Positions 28,741 through 38,467 of a stretch of 64,000 nt of DNA are shown here, piece by piece. The stretch comes from Paenibacillus sp. (GTDB lineage Bacteria; Bacillota; Bacilli; Paenibacillales; YIM-B00363): the NCBI RefSeq assembly GCF_035645195.1, contig NZ_DASQNA010000008.1, positions 124,001-188,000 on the forward strand, read 5' to 3'. The translations under genes and the position numbers were made by a program. The notes beneath the pieces are model-generated. The model had not been told where the DNA came from and made no database searches. It saw nothing but the letters and a program-made list of their open reading frames with translations. The first letter of the stretch is position 1. Each line of letters opens with the position of its first letter.

Positions 28741-30990
28741 GTGGGAAAAGAAGCATTCCAAGGCCGCATCGAAAGAACGGTGGAAACATCGATTCCTTGG
28801 TGGTCCGAGAAGCCTGATGTCTCCGGAAAACCGAATGTCGTCATCGTACTGCTCGACGACTTAGGGTTCGCACAACTGGGTTGCTACGGATCGGACATCG
28901 CGACACCGAACATTGACGCGTTGGCGCGGAACGGACTTCGTTATAACAATTTTCATACGACGGCATTGTGCACGCCCTCGCGCGCGGCGCTATTAACCGG
29001 GCGCCATCCGCACTCCGTCGGCATGCGCAGCGTTCTTTCCGCCGATGCCGGCTTTCCGAACGCTCGCGGTCGGATCGCTAAAGATGCGGCGCTAATCAGC
29101 GAGATGCTGTTAGAGAACGGGTATAACACATTCGCGGTGGGGAAGTGGCATCTGAATACCTCGGTGGAGCATTCGTTCGCAGGACCATTCGACAACTGGC
29201 CGCTCGGAAGAGGATTCGAGCACTACTATGGTTTTCTTGGCGGGGCAACCAGCCAGTGGAATCCGGACTTAGTCGAGGGGAACCGGCGTATTTCGAAGCC
29301 GACTCGAGCGGAAGACGGATATCATATCACGGAGGATTTGACTGACAAAGCGATAGAGTACATCCGCGAACAAAAGACGGCAGCTCCCGAGAAACCGTTC
29401 TTCTGCTATCTTGCGTACGGAGCGCCCCATGCTCCCCATCATGCGCCAAGGGAGTTTATTGAGAAATATCGAGGAAAATACGATAAGGGCTGGGACAAGA
29501 CGCGCGAGGAGTGGTTCGAGAACCAAAAGGCGCTCGGCATCATTCCGCAAGATGCGGCGCTGCCGCCGCGCAGCCCCGACGTGCGTGCATGGGATGAACT
29601 GACCTCTGACGAGCAGCGCCTCTGCGCACGGTTCCAAGAAGCGTTCGCCGGTTTTCTGGAACATACGGATTATCATATCGGGCGGCTTATTCGTTACCTG
29701 ACCGACATTGGACAGATGGACAACACCGTATTCATTCTGTTATCCGACAACGGCGCATGTTCCGGTGGCGGGGATCATGGAACATTTCAATTGCGGGCCG
29801 ATTGGTCGGGGGCGGAATCGTTCGAAGAGAAGCTTGAGCGAATCGACGAGATCGGGACGCCGCTTGCGAATAACCATTACCCAAAAGGATGGGCCCACGC
29901 GGGCAACACCCCTTTACGTTGGTATAAATCCTTCGTTCATGCGGGCGGGGTGCGCGCCCCGCTGATTATTCATTACCCTAAGAAAATACGAGATTCGGGC
30001 GGTATTCGTAACCAGTACCATCACGTCATCGATGTTATGCCGACCATCCTGGAGTTGACAGGGCTCCGCGCCCCGGAAGTCTACCAAGGCGTCCCCCAAC
30101 AACCTATTCACGGCGTCAGCATGGCATACACGTTCGAGCAGGCGGAAGGCGCATCTCGAAGACGAACGCAAATCTACGAAATGCAGGGTAATCGAGCGAT
30201 TTATCACGACGGGTGGAAAGCAGTCTCATTGCATCAACCAGGTCGTAATTTCGAGGAGGATCGATGGGAACTGTACCACGCCGAACGGGATTTTTCGGAA
30301 TTGAACGATTTGGCGGAGGAGCAACCGGAAAAGCTTCAGCAATTGATCGACCTATGGTGGACGGAAGCGGAAAGATACGGGTTTCTCCCGTTAGAGAAGC
30401 GGTCGATGGGCGCGGTGATAGCCGAGCTTTCTGCCAAATCGCAATCCGCAGCCCCCGTGAAACGAATCTTTTATCGCTCCGAATCGGGGTTGCCGATCCC
30501 GAAAACGCCGAATGTGCACAATAAGCATTTCGCCATAGAGGCGGAGGCGGTCCGAACGGACGGTTCCGAGGAGGGCGTACTCGTCGCTGTCGGCAACCGT
30601 TCCGGAGGGTATGCCTTCTACATTAAAGATAATCGACTCGTATTCGCAGTGAACAAAGGCTCCAAAAATTACGAATATATTACTTCTGATGAACCGCTGC
30701 CGGCGGGGAAAGTGACGTTGCGCTTGGAGTTCGTCAAGACCGGCGAATTAGAAGGCGTCGGCAACCTGTATTGCGGATATCGTCCGATCGGATCCGGCAG
30801 ACTGCAAGGTTCGTTCGTACCGGGTATGTTCGGGTTATTTAACATCGGAAAAAATGAAGTATCTCCGGTAATTCCGTCCTATGAGATTCCTTTCCGATTC
30901 CAGGGGGAGCTAAAGAAAGTAATCTATACGCTGGGTGCCCCGGAGCAGGATGCCAAAAGCATGCTGAAGATGGAACTCGCCGCGGAATGA
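28741..30990 (+). CDS. arylsulfatase-like sulfatase, long form, with disturbed 5' end
   Basis: About 749 residues from the GTG at 28741, a close paralogue of the sulfatase at 16462. It has formylglycine precursor Cys77 in [28 protein letters not shown] and the same C-terminal beta domain. No signal peptide. The good ribosome site (GAGGGGGG) and the ATG at 28733 give MAMWEK, matching the paralogue's MAIWER, but in a different frame. One base appears to be missing around 28745-28752 relative to the paralogue. As sequenced, translation must use the poorly placed GTG at 28741 or TTG at 28717, so the protein may be weakly made, or the base may be a sequencing error. It sits between thiolase and transporter genes. 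Confidence 0.85.
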   Translation: MGKEAFQGRIERTVETSIPWWSEKPDVSGKPNVVIVLLDDLGFAQLGCYGSDIATPNIDALARNGLRYNNFHTTALCTPSRAALLTGRHPHSVGMRSVLSADAGFPNARGRIAKDAALISEMLLENGYNTFAVGKWHLNTSVEHSFAGPFDNWPLGRGFEHYYGFLGGATSQWNPDLVEGNRRISKPTRAEDGYHITEDLTDKAIEYIREQKTAAPEKPFFCYLAYGAPHAPHHAPREFIEKYRGKYDKGWDKTREEWFENQKALGIIPQDAALPPRSPDVRAWDELTSDEQRLCARFQEAFAGFLEHTDYHIGRLIRYLTDIGQMDNTVFILLSDNGACSGGGDHGTFQLRADWSGAESFEEKLERIDEIGTPLANNHYPKGWAHAGNTPLRWYKSFVHAGGVRAPLIIHYPKKIRDSGGIRNQYHHVIDVMPTILELTGLRAPEVYQGVPQQPIHGVSMAYTFEQAEGASRRRTQIYEMQGNRAIYHDGWKAVSLHQPGRNFEEDRWELYHAERDFSELNDLAEEQPEKLQQLIDLWWTEAERYGFLPLEKRSMGAVIAELSAKSQSAAPVKRIFYRSESGLPIPKTPNVHNKHFAIEAEAVRTDGSEEGVLVAVGNRSGGYAFYIKDNRLVFAVNKGSKNYEYITSDEPLPAGKVTLRLEFVKTGELEGVGNLYCGYRPIGSGRLQGSFVPGMFGLFNIGKNEVSPVIPSYEIPFRFQGELKKVIYTLGAPEQDAKSMLKMELAAE

Positions 30991-32369
30991 GAGCTTCCAA
31001 GAAACGGCGGGATAAGGGAATTGCTGAATTCAGCACGAATCGAAAAAACGTAACGGCCGCTTTATTTATCGCAATGTTTCTCGCCTCCATCGAGGGAGTC
31101 ATCGTGAGTCTCGCCTTGCCGTCCATCGCCAAAGATCTCGGCATGGATCATCTGATGAGTTGGAGTGTATCCATCTACTTCTTGTTTATGGTGATTGGAG
31201 CCCCGATCTTCGGTTTTATCGCAGATTTCTATGGTCGAAAAGCGGCATTTTTATCAGGCGCGGGATTGTTTATGCTAGGTTCCGCGCTTTCGGGAATCAG
31301 TACGAGCATGCTGCAATTCATAGGGTTTCGGGCAATTCAAGGGGCGGGAGCCGGTGCATTAATTCCGTTGACTTATACTATAATCGGCGATTTATATGCT
31401 TACGAGGAAAGGGCCAAGCTGCTTGGGTGGCTTACGACGATTTGGGGGATTTCGGGTATAGTAGCTCCCTTTTCGGGAGGGATCCTGATAGATTATGCAT
31501 CTTGGCGATGGATTTTCTTCTTTTGTCTTCCTTTCGGCTTCGTTAGCATGCTGATTTTCTACCAGGATTATCGCGAAAAAGCGGGGCTAGCGACGAAGCA
31601 TGTAAACGTTGTCGCCATCTTGATGTTCGCGCTCGGCATGGCGGCTTTTTTGCTCGGCATTTCATTGTTGGGTGAAGGTTACGAATGGAACGAGCCCGCT
31701 CTTATTGGCCTTTTTGCTCTGTCTGCCGTATTGCTATCCCTATTTTTCGTCCGTCAACGCAAGAGTGCTTTTCCCTTGCTTCCGACCCGGTTGTTTTCGA
31801 TTCGCTTGATCTTGTTCGTTAATCTTACAGGTTTTATCTTGAACGTCATTAAAGTCGTTTATCAATTCCATCTTCCTCTGTGGTTTCAAGAGGTTTTGTC
31901 GAAAGGCGCGACGTTTGCAGGCTTGATGCTGTTTCCGCTCTCGATCGCATGGCCGCTGGCATCCCTCGCGGCGGGGAACTTAGTGGGGAAAGTGAATGCG
32001 AAGTCAATGACGTTGACAGGAGCTTTGCTCATTGTAGCAGGCAGCATCGGTTTGGCTTGCGTTCAGAATTCTACGCCGATGTGGCTGTATTTAGTCGACA
32101 TCAGTTTGTTTGGATTGGGGATCGGTCTAGTTACGCCGCTTCTTACTTTGCTGATCCAATCGTCGGTCGACTTCGCGCAAAGGGGAACGGCAATAGCCGC
32201 CAATAACTTCATGCGGAACATGGGGCAATGCATCGGAATCGCCGTGTTCGGCTTGATACTGAATATGCACGCGACCTACGCGGAGGGCTTGAAGGTCGTG
32301 TTCCTCGGCATGGTCCCGCTAGCTTGCATTGCTCTGATTATGGTCATTGCATTGCCGCGGAGAACATGA
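30987..32369 (+). CDS. MFS transporter, DHA2/EmrB type
   Basis: 460-residue membrane protein with 12-14 hydrophobic segments. It has the DHA2-like first-helix motif ASIEGVIVSLALPSIAKDL and an MFS loop motif (FIADFYGRKAAF). The start ATGA overlaps the sulfatase stop by four bases, so translation is coupled. In this operon it may import free phenolic acids or export sulfate or toxic intermediates. Drug-exporter relatives make efflux as likely as uptake. Confidence 0.88.
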   Translation: MRASKKRRDKGIAEFSTNRKNVTAALFIAMFLASIEGVIVSLALPSIAKDLGMDHLMSWSVSIYFLFMVIGAPIFGFIADFYGRKAAFLSGAGLFMLGSALSGISTSMLQFIGFRAIQGAGAGALIPLTYTIIGDLYAYEERAKLLGWLTTIWGISGIVAPFSGGILIDYASWRWIFFFCLPFGFVSMLIFYQDYREKAGLATKHVNVVAILMFALGMAAFLLGISLLGEGYEWNEPALIGLFALSAVLLSLFFVRQRKSAFPLLPTRLFSIRLILFVNLTGFILNVIKVVYQFHLPLWFQEVLSKGATFAGLMLFPLSIAWPLASLAAGNLVGKVNAKSMTLTGALLIVAGSIGLACVQNSTPMWLYLVDISLFGLGIGLVTPLLTLLIQSSVDFAQRGTAIAANNFMRNMGQCIGIAVFGLILNMHATYAEGLKVVFLGMVPLACIALIMVIALPRRT

Positions 32370-32420
32370 ACAAGGTTTAGCCGATATGTGAGAAGAAACA
32401 AGATGAGGTGGTGACGTTCG

Positions 32421-33221
32421 ATGTCGATAGAATTGGCATTGTTGGCCGCGCACGTTCCGAGTCTCTGCTACGAGGAACGCGCTCCCGAATTTCAAAAGGA
32501 GCTGGTTAAAGGACTTCATATCATGAGGGAGCGTATCGAAAAAGCGAAAGCCGACGCGATTGTCTTGATTTCATGCCACTTTCCGACGACGTTTCATCAT
32601 TACGTCGACGCAACGCCGCGGCATAGCGGCGTTCTGACGGCGATGGAGTGCCCGGACCTCATTTCGGACGTTCCGTATGATTATCCAGGGGATCAAGGAT
32701 TAGCCGACGAGCTTGTAGCGGCTGGGCTCAGCGCGAATCTCCCGATTATCGGCGTGAACGATCCCACGTATATCTGGGACTACGGCACCGTCGTACCGCT
32801 GCGGTACTTGGCGCCGCAGCAGGACATCGCAGTCGTGAATCTATCCGTGTGCTTGGCGGCAAGCCTTGAGGAGACGTTCCGCTGGGGGCAGACGATTCGT
32901 GGAGTGCTGGAGAACAGCGATAAGAGAGCCGTCTTCGTGAGCAGCGGGGCGCTCTCGCATCGCTTGGTTCGCGGGCGGCATCATCGGCCGTCGCTGATGG
33001 AGAAAGCGCTGGACGATCAATTCGTAGAGTATCTCTTAACGGGCGATTACGCGACCGCTCGCGATACGCTGGAGCAATATTCCAAGCTCGCAGGTGTCGA
33101 ATCCGGCGGGCGTCATCTCGCTGCCTTGCTCGGCGTGCTGGGCGACGGGCGCAAAGCGGAGTATTGGGGCTATGGACAATCGTCGGGCAGCGGTAATGCC
33201 ATTATCTCATTCGCATCCTAA
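32421..33221 (+). CDS. praA: protocatechuate 2,3-dioxygenase (type II extradiol, LigB family)
   Basis: 266-residue LigB-superfamily dioxygenase, unrelated in fold to the enzyme at 22334. Likely Fe(II) ligands are His11 (AAHVPSL), His53 (SCHFPTT) and Glu in GVESGGRHLAAL; the His in GALSHRLVRG fits the catalytic base. It is the first of nine genes in the order A-B-E-G-F-D-C-H-I described for the protocatechuate 2,3-cleavage operon of Paenibacillus sp. JJ-1b. The predicted product is 5-carboxy-2-hydroxymuconate-6-semialdehyde. It lies 51 bases after the transporter, the largest gap in the operon. The name rests on family plus exact synteny. Confidence 0.85.
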   Translation: MSIELALLAAHVPSLCYEERAPEFQKELVKGLHIMRERIEKAKADAIVLISCHFPTTFHHYVDATPRHSGVLTAMECPDLISDVPYDYPGDQGLADELVAAGLSANLPIIGVNDPTYIWDYGTVVPLRYLAPQQDIAVVNLSVCLAASLEETFRWGQTIRGVLENSDKRAVFVSSGALSHRLVRGRHHRPSLMEKALDDQFVEYLLTGDYATARDTLEQYSKLAGVESGGRHLAALLGVLGDGRKAEYWGYGQSSGSGNAIISFAS

Positions 33222-33246
33222 CGAATTCAAAGAGGGGAAAGAACCC

Positions 33247-34707
33247 ATGAGGACAATCACGACGAAAGTTATGGATTGCTTACATTTCATTGACGGCGCG
33301 TTCGTGCCGTCCGCGAACGGCCGAACGTTCGATAACGTCAACCCGGCGACGGAGGACGTGATCGGAACGGTGGCAGAGGGGGGCGCGGCGGAAATTGACC
33401 TTGCCGTCAAGGCGGCGAAGCGAGCGCTCAACGGACCTTGGAAAACGATGACGGCGAATGAACGCATCGCCGTGCTGCGCAAGGTCGGAGACCTGATCCT
33501 TGAGCGCAAGGAAGAATTGGCTAGGTTAGAATCGCTGGATACCGGTAAGCCTTCTTGGCTGTCAGGGACCATCGATATTCCGCGTGCGGCGTACAACTTT
33601 CACTTTTTCTCGGATTATATCCGCACGATGACCGCCGAGACGACGCAGATGGACGACGTCGCGCTCAACTACGCGATTCGTCGCCCCGTCGGGGTCGTCG
33701 GGCTTATCAACCCATGGAACCTGCCCTTGCTGCTCCTCACTTGGAAGCTGGCTCCGGCGCTCGCGGCCGGAAACACCGTTGTTATGAAGCCGGCTGAGTT
33801 GACGCCGATGACGGCTACGGTGCTTGCGGAAATTTGTCGGGATGCCGGCGTACCCGACGGCGTGGTTAACGTCGTGCACGGCTTCGGACCGAATTCCGCC
33901 GGGTCGGCGCTGGTCGAACATCCGGACGTGAACGCGATCAGCTTCACGGGGGAGACGACGACCGGCAAAATCATTATGGCGTCCGCTGCTGGAACGCTGA
34001 AGCGTCTGTCCTACGAGCTTGGCGGCAAAAATCCGAACGTCATCTTCGCGGATTCCAACCTGGACGAAGTGATCGAGACGACGTTGAAGTCGAGCTTCAT
34101 TAACCAAGGAGAAGTTTGTCTTTGCGGCTCAAGGATTTACGTGGAAAGCTCCGCTTACGACGAGTTCCTGGCGAAGTTCGTCGCGAGGACGAAAGAGCTT
34201 AAGGTCGGCGATCCGTTCGATGCGAAGACGAAGGTCGGCGCGCTCATCAGCGAAGAGCATTACGAGCGCGTGAGCGGCTACATCAAATTGGCCCAAGAGG
34301 AAGGCGGCACGATCCTGACAGGCGGCAAGCGGCCTGAGGGGCTTGAGCGGGGCTATTATCTGGAGCCGACGATCATCGTTGGCCTAAACCGGAATTGCCG
34401 GGTCGTTAAAGAAGAAATCTTCGGGCCTGTCGTGACCGTCATTCCGTTCGACTCGGAAGAGGAAGTGCTGGAGCAAGTGAACGACACCCACTATGGACTC
34501 AGCGCTTCGGTGTGGACGAACGACCTGCGCCGCGCGCACCGGGTTGCGGGACGAATCGAAGCAGGCATCGTGTGGGTGAACACGTGGTTCTTGCGCGACC
34601 TGCGCACGCCGTTCGGCGGCATGAAGCAAAGCGGCATCGGACGCGAAGGCGGCGTCCACAGCTTTGAGTTCTACAGCGAATTAACCAATATTTGCATCAA
34701 ACTTTAA
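33247..34707 (+). CDS. praB: 2-hydroxymuconate-6-semialdehyde dehydrogenase
   Basis: 486-residue NAD-dependent aldehyde dehydrogenase of the DmpC/XylG type. The catalytic Cys is in NQGEVCLCGSRIYV, the Glu in LSYELGGKNPNV and the NAD-binding stretch SFTGETTTG. The ATG at 33247 follows AGAGGGGAAAG; in-frame codons further upstream overlap praA and have no ribosome site. It oxidises 2-hydroxymuconate semialdehyde to 4-oxalocrotonate (enol form). Confidence 0.9.
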   Translation: MRTITTKVMDCLHFIDGAFVPSANGRTFDNVNPATEDVIGTVAEGGAAEIDLAVKAAKRALNGPWKTMTANERIAVLRKVGDLILERKEELARLESLDTGKPSWLSGTIDIPRAAYNFHFFSDYIRTMTAETTQMDDVALNYAIRRPVGVVGLINPWNLPLLLLTWKLAPALAAGNTVVMKPAELTPMTATVLAEICRDAGVPDGVVNVVHGFGPNSAGSALVEHPDVNAISFTGETTTGKIIMASAAGTLKRLSYELGGKNPNVIFADSNLDEVIETTLKSSFINQGEVCLCGSRIYVESSAYDEFLAKFVARTKELKVGDPFDAKTKVGALISEEHYERVSGYIKLAQEEGGTILTGGKRPEGLERGYYLEPTIIVGLNRNCRVVKEEIFGPVVTVIPFDSEEEVLEQVNDTHYGLSASVWTNDLRRAHRVAGRIEAGIVWVNTWFLRDLRTPFGGMKQSGIGREGGVHSFEFYSELTNICIKL

Positions 34708-34728
34708 GCGAAAGGTCGGCGAGAAGCG

Positions 34729-35511
34729 TTGACGAACAAGACGGTTCAATATGCGGAGCATTTGGAGCGCGCGGTGGCGGAGGGGAAAGGCGTCCAGCCG
34801 CTTACCGCGCTGGATCCGGAACTGACCATCGAGGAAGCGTATCAAGTCCAGCTGGCGACGATCAGGAAAAAGACGGCGGCGGGCGCGAAGGTGGTCGGCA
34901 AGAAGATCGGTTTGACTTCCTTGGCGATGCAGCAGCTCTTGAAGGTGGATCAGCCGGATTACGGCCATTTGTTAGACGACATGGTCGTGGAGAACGGCGG
35001 CGCGATCTCGTTCTCCCGCGTGCTGCAACCGAAGGTGGAGGCGGAAATTGCCTTCGTCCTGAAGCGGGATTTGATCGGGCCGCGCGTAACGGCGCTGGAA
35101 GTACTACTCGCGACCGATTATGTGCTTCCCGCGCTCGAGATCGTCGACAGCCGGGTAGCGGATTGGAAAATCAAGTTGCAGGATACGGTAGCCGACAACG
35201 CCTCCTCCGGATTGTTCGTGTTAGGCGGGAAGCCGGTAAGGCCGGACGCGCTGGACCTGCCGCTGGTCGGCATGGCGCTGTATAAGAACGGCGAACTGAT
35301 GAACACCGGCGTCGGCGCCGCGGCGCTCGGCGATCCGGCGGCTTGCGTGGCGTGGCTTGCGAATAAGCTGTTCGAATTCGGAATTACGCTGAAGGCCGGC
35401 GAAGTGATCCTCTCCGGCGCTCTCTCCGCCGCCGTTAACGCGGAGCCGGGCGATACGTTCCGAGCGAGACTCGCGCACTTGGGCGAAGTCAGCGTTCGCT
35501 TCGAGGGATAA
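34729..35511 (+). CDS. praE: 2-hydroxypenta-2,4-dienoate hydratase
   Basis: 260-residue member of the hydratase/decarboxylase family (DmpE/MhpD). It has the metal-site glutamates in [13 protein letters not shown] and the motif [10 protein letters not shown]. Its paralogue at 37447 shares both. The position right after praB and before the acetaldehyde dehydrogenase assigns this copy as the hydratase giving 4-hydroxy-2-oxovalerate. The TTG start at 34729 has a weak ribosome site. Confidence 0.85.
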   Translation: MTNKTVQYAEHLERAVAEGKGVQPLTALDPELTIEEAYQVQLATIRKKTAAGAKVVGKKIGLTSLAMQQLLKVDQPDYGHLLDDMVVENGGAISFSRVLQPKVEAEIAFVLKRDLIGPRVTALEVLLATDYVLPALEIVDSRVADWKIKLQDTVADNASSGLFVLGGKPVRPDALDLPLVGMALYKNGELMNTGVGAAALGDPAACVAWLANKLFEFGITLKAGEVILSGALSAAVNAEPGDTFRARLAHLGEVSVRFEG

Positions 35512-35527
35512 GGAAGGGGGAACCACG

Positions 35528-36412
35528 ATGGCGAAAATGAAGGCAGCGGTGCTTGGCTCTGGCAATATCGGAACGGATTTAATGTATAAGCTTCGGCGTT
35601 CGGAAGCGCTCGAGATGACAACCATGATCGGGATCGATCCGGCCTCCGAAGGGCTGGAACGAGCTAAAAAACTGGGCTATACGATCATAGACAACGGGCT
35701 GGAAGGCTTCCTGCAGCAGCCGGATCTGGCGGATGTCGTTTTTGACGCGACTTCGGCTAAGGCTCATGTGCGTCACGCGAAGGCGCTTCGCGAGGCGGGC
35801 AAGCTGGCGCTCGACCTAACGCCGGCCGCCCTTGGGGCTCTCGTCGTACCGACCGTCAATTTATCGGCGCATCTGGACGCCGAGAACGTCAATCTCGTCA
35901 CTTGCGGGGGGCAAGCGACGATTCCGATCGTGCATGCGGTGAATCGAGTATGTCCGGTGGAGTACGCGGAGATTGTCGCAACGATTTCGAGCCGCAGCGC
36001 TGGACCTGGCACGCGGGCGAATATCGACGAGTTTACCGTCACTACGGCAAGGGGGATTGAAGCGATCGGCGGCGCGAAGCGCGGGAAGGCGATCATTATC
36101 TTGAACCCGGCGGAGCCGCCGATCCTTATGCGCGATACTGTCTATGCCTTGGTTGACCCTGAGCGGATGGACGAAGACGCGATTCGACGTTCGATCGAGG
36201 AAACGGTCGCTTCGATACAATCGTACGTGCCTGGCTACCGGCTTCGGACCGAACCGATCTTCGACGGCATCAAGGTGACGGTGTTCCTCGAGGTCGAAGG
36301 AGCGGGAGATTACTTGCCGAAGTATTCCGGCAACCTCGATATTATGACCGCCGCAGCCGTGAAGGTTGCCGAGGAAATTGCCCGTCACCGCCTTGCCAAG
36401 GCGATCGTATGA
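35528..36412 (+). CDS. praG: acetaldehyde dehydrogenase (acylating)
   Basis: 294-residue DmpF/MhpF-type enzyme converting acetaldehyde, NAD and CoA to acetyl-CoA. It has the Rossmann motif GSGNIGTD (residues 10-17) and the catalytic Cys126 in [14 protein letters not shown]. It is normally a complex with the aldolase encoded next, channelling acetaldehyde. AAGGAAGGGGG precedes the ATG. The symbol follows the gene order of the JJ-1b pra operon. Confidence 0.9.
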   Translation: MAKMKAAVLGSGNIGTDLMYKLRRSEALEMTTMIGIDPASEGLERAKKLGYTIIDNGLEGFLQQPDLADVVFDATSAKAHVRHAKALREAGKLALDLTPAALGALVVPTVNLSAHLDAENVNLVTCGGQATIPIVHAVNRVCPVEYAEIVATISSRSAGPGTRANIDEFTVTTARGIEAIGGAKRGKAIIILNPAEPPILMRDTVYALVDPERMDEDAIRRSIEETVASIQSYVPGYRLRTEPIFDGIKVTVFLEVEGAGDYLPKYSGNLDIMTAAAVKVAEEIARHRLAKAIV

Positions 36413-36428
36413 AGAGGGGGACGAATCG

Positions 36429-37454
36429 ATGACACAACCAGAACGTAAAGTGCTAATCACCGAAGTCGCGTTGCGCGACGGCAGTCACGCTATCGCACAT
36501 CAATACACGATTGAGCAGGTAACGAACGTGGCCCGCGCGCTTGGCGAAGCCGGCGTCCCTTATATCGAGGTAGCGCACGGCGACGGGCTTGGCGGATCTT
36601 CGCTGCAGTACGGCTTATCGCGGACGGACGAAATGGAATTGATCGAGGCGGCGGCTTCCGTGTGCGGCGATTCCAAAATCGCCGTCCTCGTGCTGCCGGG
36701 GATCGGGACGGTGACAGAGCTTAAGGAAGCGGTCCGGCTCGGCGCCAAGATGGCCCGCATTGCCACGCATGTGACGGAAGCGGACGTTTCGGCGCAGCAT
36801 CTTGCGAGGGCGAAGGAGTTCGGCCTCGAGACGGTAGGCTTTCTCATGATGTCGCACATGGCGCCGGTCGACAAGCTGGTCGAGCAGGCGAAGCTGATGG
36901 AAAGCTACGGCGCCGACACGGTGTATATGGTCGATTCGGCCGGGGCGCTGCTGCCGCATCAGGTGAAGGAGCGCGTACGCGCGCTGCGCCAAAGTCTGCA
37001 GTGCAATGTCGGTTTCCACGGGCATAACAACTTGTCGTTGGCTATGGCGAATACATTGGCTGCGATCGAAGAAGGCGCGGAGCGCATTGACGGAAGCATC
37101 CGGTGCTTAGGCGCCGGAGCTGGCAATACGCAAACCGAGGTGCTTGTCGCAGTCTTGGAGCATCTAGGCATTGCGACAGGCATTGATTTATATAAGATCA
37201 TGGATACGGCGGAAGACATCATCGCACCGCTGCTCCAGACGCCTCAAGAAATTACGCGGGACAATCTCGTCTTAGGCTATGCGGGCGTATATTCCAGCTT
37301 TTTGCTGCATGCAAGGCGCGCCGCGCAGCGGTTCGGGATCGATTCCCGTGACATTCTGGTAGAGCTGGGGCGTCAAAAGGTCGTCGGCGGGCAAGAGGAT
37401 ATGATCGTGGACGTGGCAGCTGCACTGGCGAAGGAGAAGGTGGCGCATGGATAA
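36429..37454 (+). CDS. praF: 4-hydroxy-2-oxovalerate aldolase
   Basis: 341-residue aldolase of the DmpG/MhpE type that splits 4-hydroxy-2-oxovalerate into pyruvate and acetaldehyde. The N-terminal active-site motif is ALRDGSHA (residues 14-21) and the metal site GFHGHNNLSLA. The ATG at 36429 has AGAGGGGG eight bases upstream. It overlaps the next gene by eight bases. With praG it forms the usual bifunctional aldolase/dehydrogenase pair. Confidence 0.92.
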   Translation: MTQPERKVLITEVALRDGSHAIAHQYTIEQVTNVARALGEAGVPYIEVAHGDGLGGSSLQYGLSRTDEMELIEAAASVCGDSKIAVLVLPGIGTVTELKEAVRLGAKMARIATHVTEADVSAQHLARAKEFGLETVGFLMMSHMAPVDKLVEQAKLMESYGADTVYMVDSAGALLPHQVKERVRALRQSLQCNVGFHGHNNLSLAMANTLAAIEEGAERIDGSIRCLGAGAGNTQTEVLVAVLEHLGIATGIDLYKIMDTAEDIIAPLLQTPQEITRDNLVLGYAGVYSSFLLHARRAAQRFGIDSRDILVELGRQKVVGGQEDMIVDVAAALAKEKVAHG

Positions 37455-38232
37455 GAAACTAGCTGAAGCGTTGGCGGAGCATTTATATGGGGCCGAGAAA
37501 ACTGAGCGCGCGGTCCCAAAACTTACGATCGAGCATCCGAAACTGTCTGTCGAGGACGCCTATGCGATTCAGGAACAACTAATCCTCTTGAAGTTAGAAC
37601 GAGATGAATTACGCATCGTTGGTCCCAAGATGGGATTGACAAGCCAAGCGAAGATGAAGCAGATGAACGTAAGTGAACCCATTTACGGCTACATTTTCGA
37701 CGATATGGTCGTTCCAAGAGGCGCCATCAGCCTAGCCGACTACATTCACCCGAAGGTAGAGGCGGAGATCGCCTTCGTCCTGGGCGAAGATATCGAGGGG
37801 CCGGGCGTTACGGGCGCACAGGTGCTGGCTTCGACCGCTTATGTGCTGCCAGCGCTTGAAATCATCGATAGCCGGTACGAGAACTTCCAGTTCACGCTGC
37901 CTGACGTCATCGCGGATAACGCTTCCTCTTCCGGTGTCGTGTTCGGAAGCACACTGTATCGTCCGGAGGATTTCGACTTGGAACTCGTCGGCGTAACGCT
38001 TCGGATCAACGGAGAGTTGAAGGAGCTGGGGGCCGGCGCCGCCGTCGTCGGCCATCCGGCGCATTCGGTCGCGATGCTGGCCAACATGCTGGCGCGCAAG
38101 GGACTGAAACTGAAGGCGGGGCAAACGATTCTCACAGGCGGTGTGACGGGGGCTGTGAAACTGCACCCGGGGGACAGCGTGACTGCAGCGTTCGACGGTA
38201 TGGGTAGTGTGGGATTCACCGTTAGAGCGTAA
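37447..38232 (+). CDS. praD: 4-oxalocrotonate decarboxylase
   Basis: 261-residue paralogue of praE, of the DmpH/XylI type, with [13 protein letters not shown] and LPALEIIDSR. In known meta pathways the hydratase and decarboxylase copies sit at these two positions, and the copy next to the tautomerase is the decarboxylase. It converts the keto form of 4-oxalocrotonate to 2-hydroxypenta-2,4-dienoate and carbon dioxide. The two roles cannot be told apart by motif alone. Confidence 0.82.
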   Translation: MDKKLAEALAEHLYGAEKTERAVPKLTIEHPKLSVEDAYAIQEQLILLKLERDELRIVGPKMGLTSQAKMKQMNVSEPIYGYIFDDMVVPRGAISLADYIHPKVEAEIAFVLGEDIEGPGVTGAQVLASTAYVLPALEIIDSRYENFQFTLPDVIADNASSSGVVFGSTLYRPEDFDLELVGVTLRINGELKELGAGAAVVGHPAHSVAMLANMLARKGLKLKAGQTILTGGVTGAVKLHPGDSVTAAFDGMGSVGFTVRA

Positions 38233-38248
38233 CCGAGGAGGCGCAGCG

Positions 38249-38446
38249 ATGCCGATTATTCATATTCAATTGCTCGAAGGACGCCCGAAGGAGAAAATTT
38301 CTTCGTTAATCGCCAAAGTAACGGATACCGTGTCGGAAGAGCTCGGCGCGAAGCGGGAAACGATACGCGTGTTGGTTACGGAGGTGCCGAAAACGCACTG
38401 GGGTATCGGCGGCGTGCCGGTTTCCGAGATGGCCGACCGTAAGTAA
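38249..38446 (+). CDS. praC: 4-oxalocrotonate tautomerase
   Basis: 65-residue tautomerase subunit. After removal of the initiator Met, the N-terminal Pro (PIIHIQLLEGR) is the catalytic base, and Arg11 and the later arginine are conserved family features. The ATG at 38249 follows GAGGAGG. It usually forms hexamers and interconverts enol and keto 4-oxalocrotonate between PraB and PraD. Confidence 0.92.
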   Translation: MPIIHIQLLEGRPKEKISSLIAKVTDTVSEELGAKRETIRVLVTEVPKTHWGIGGVPVSEMADRK

Positions 38447-38467
38447 TGCGTCGAGGAGGAAGCCAAT

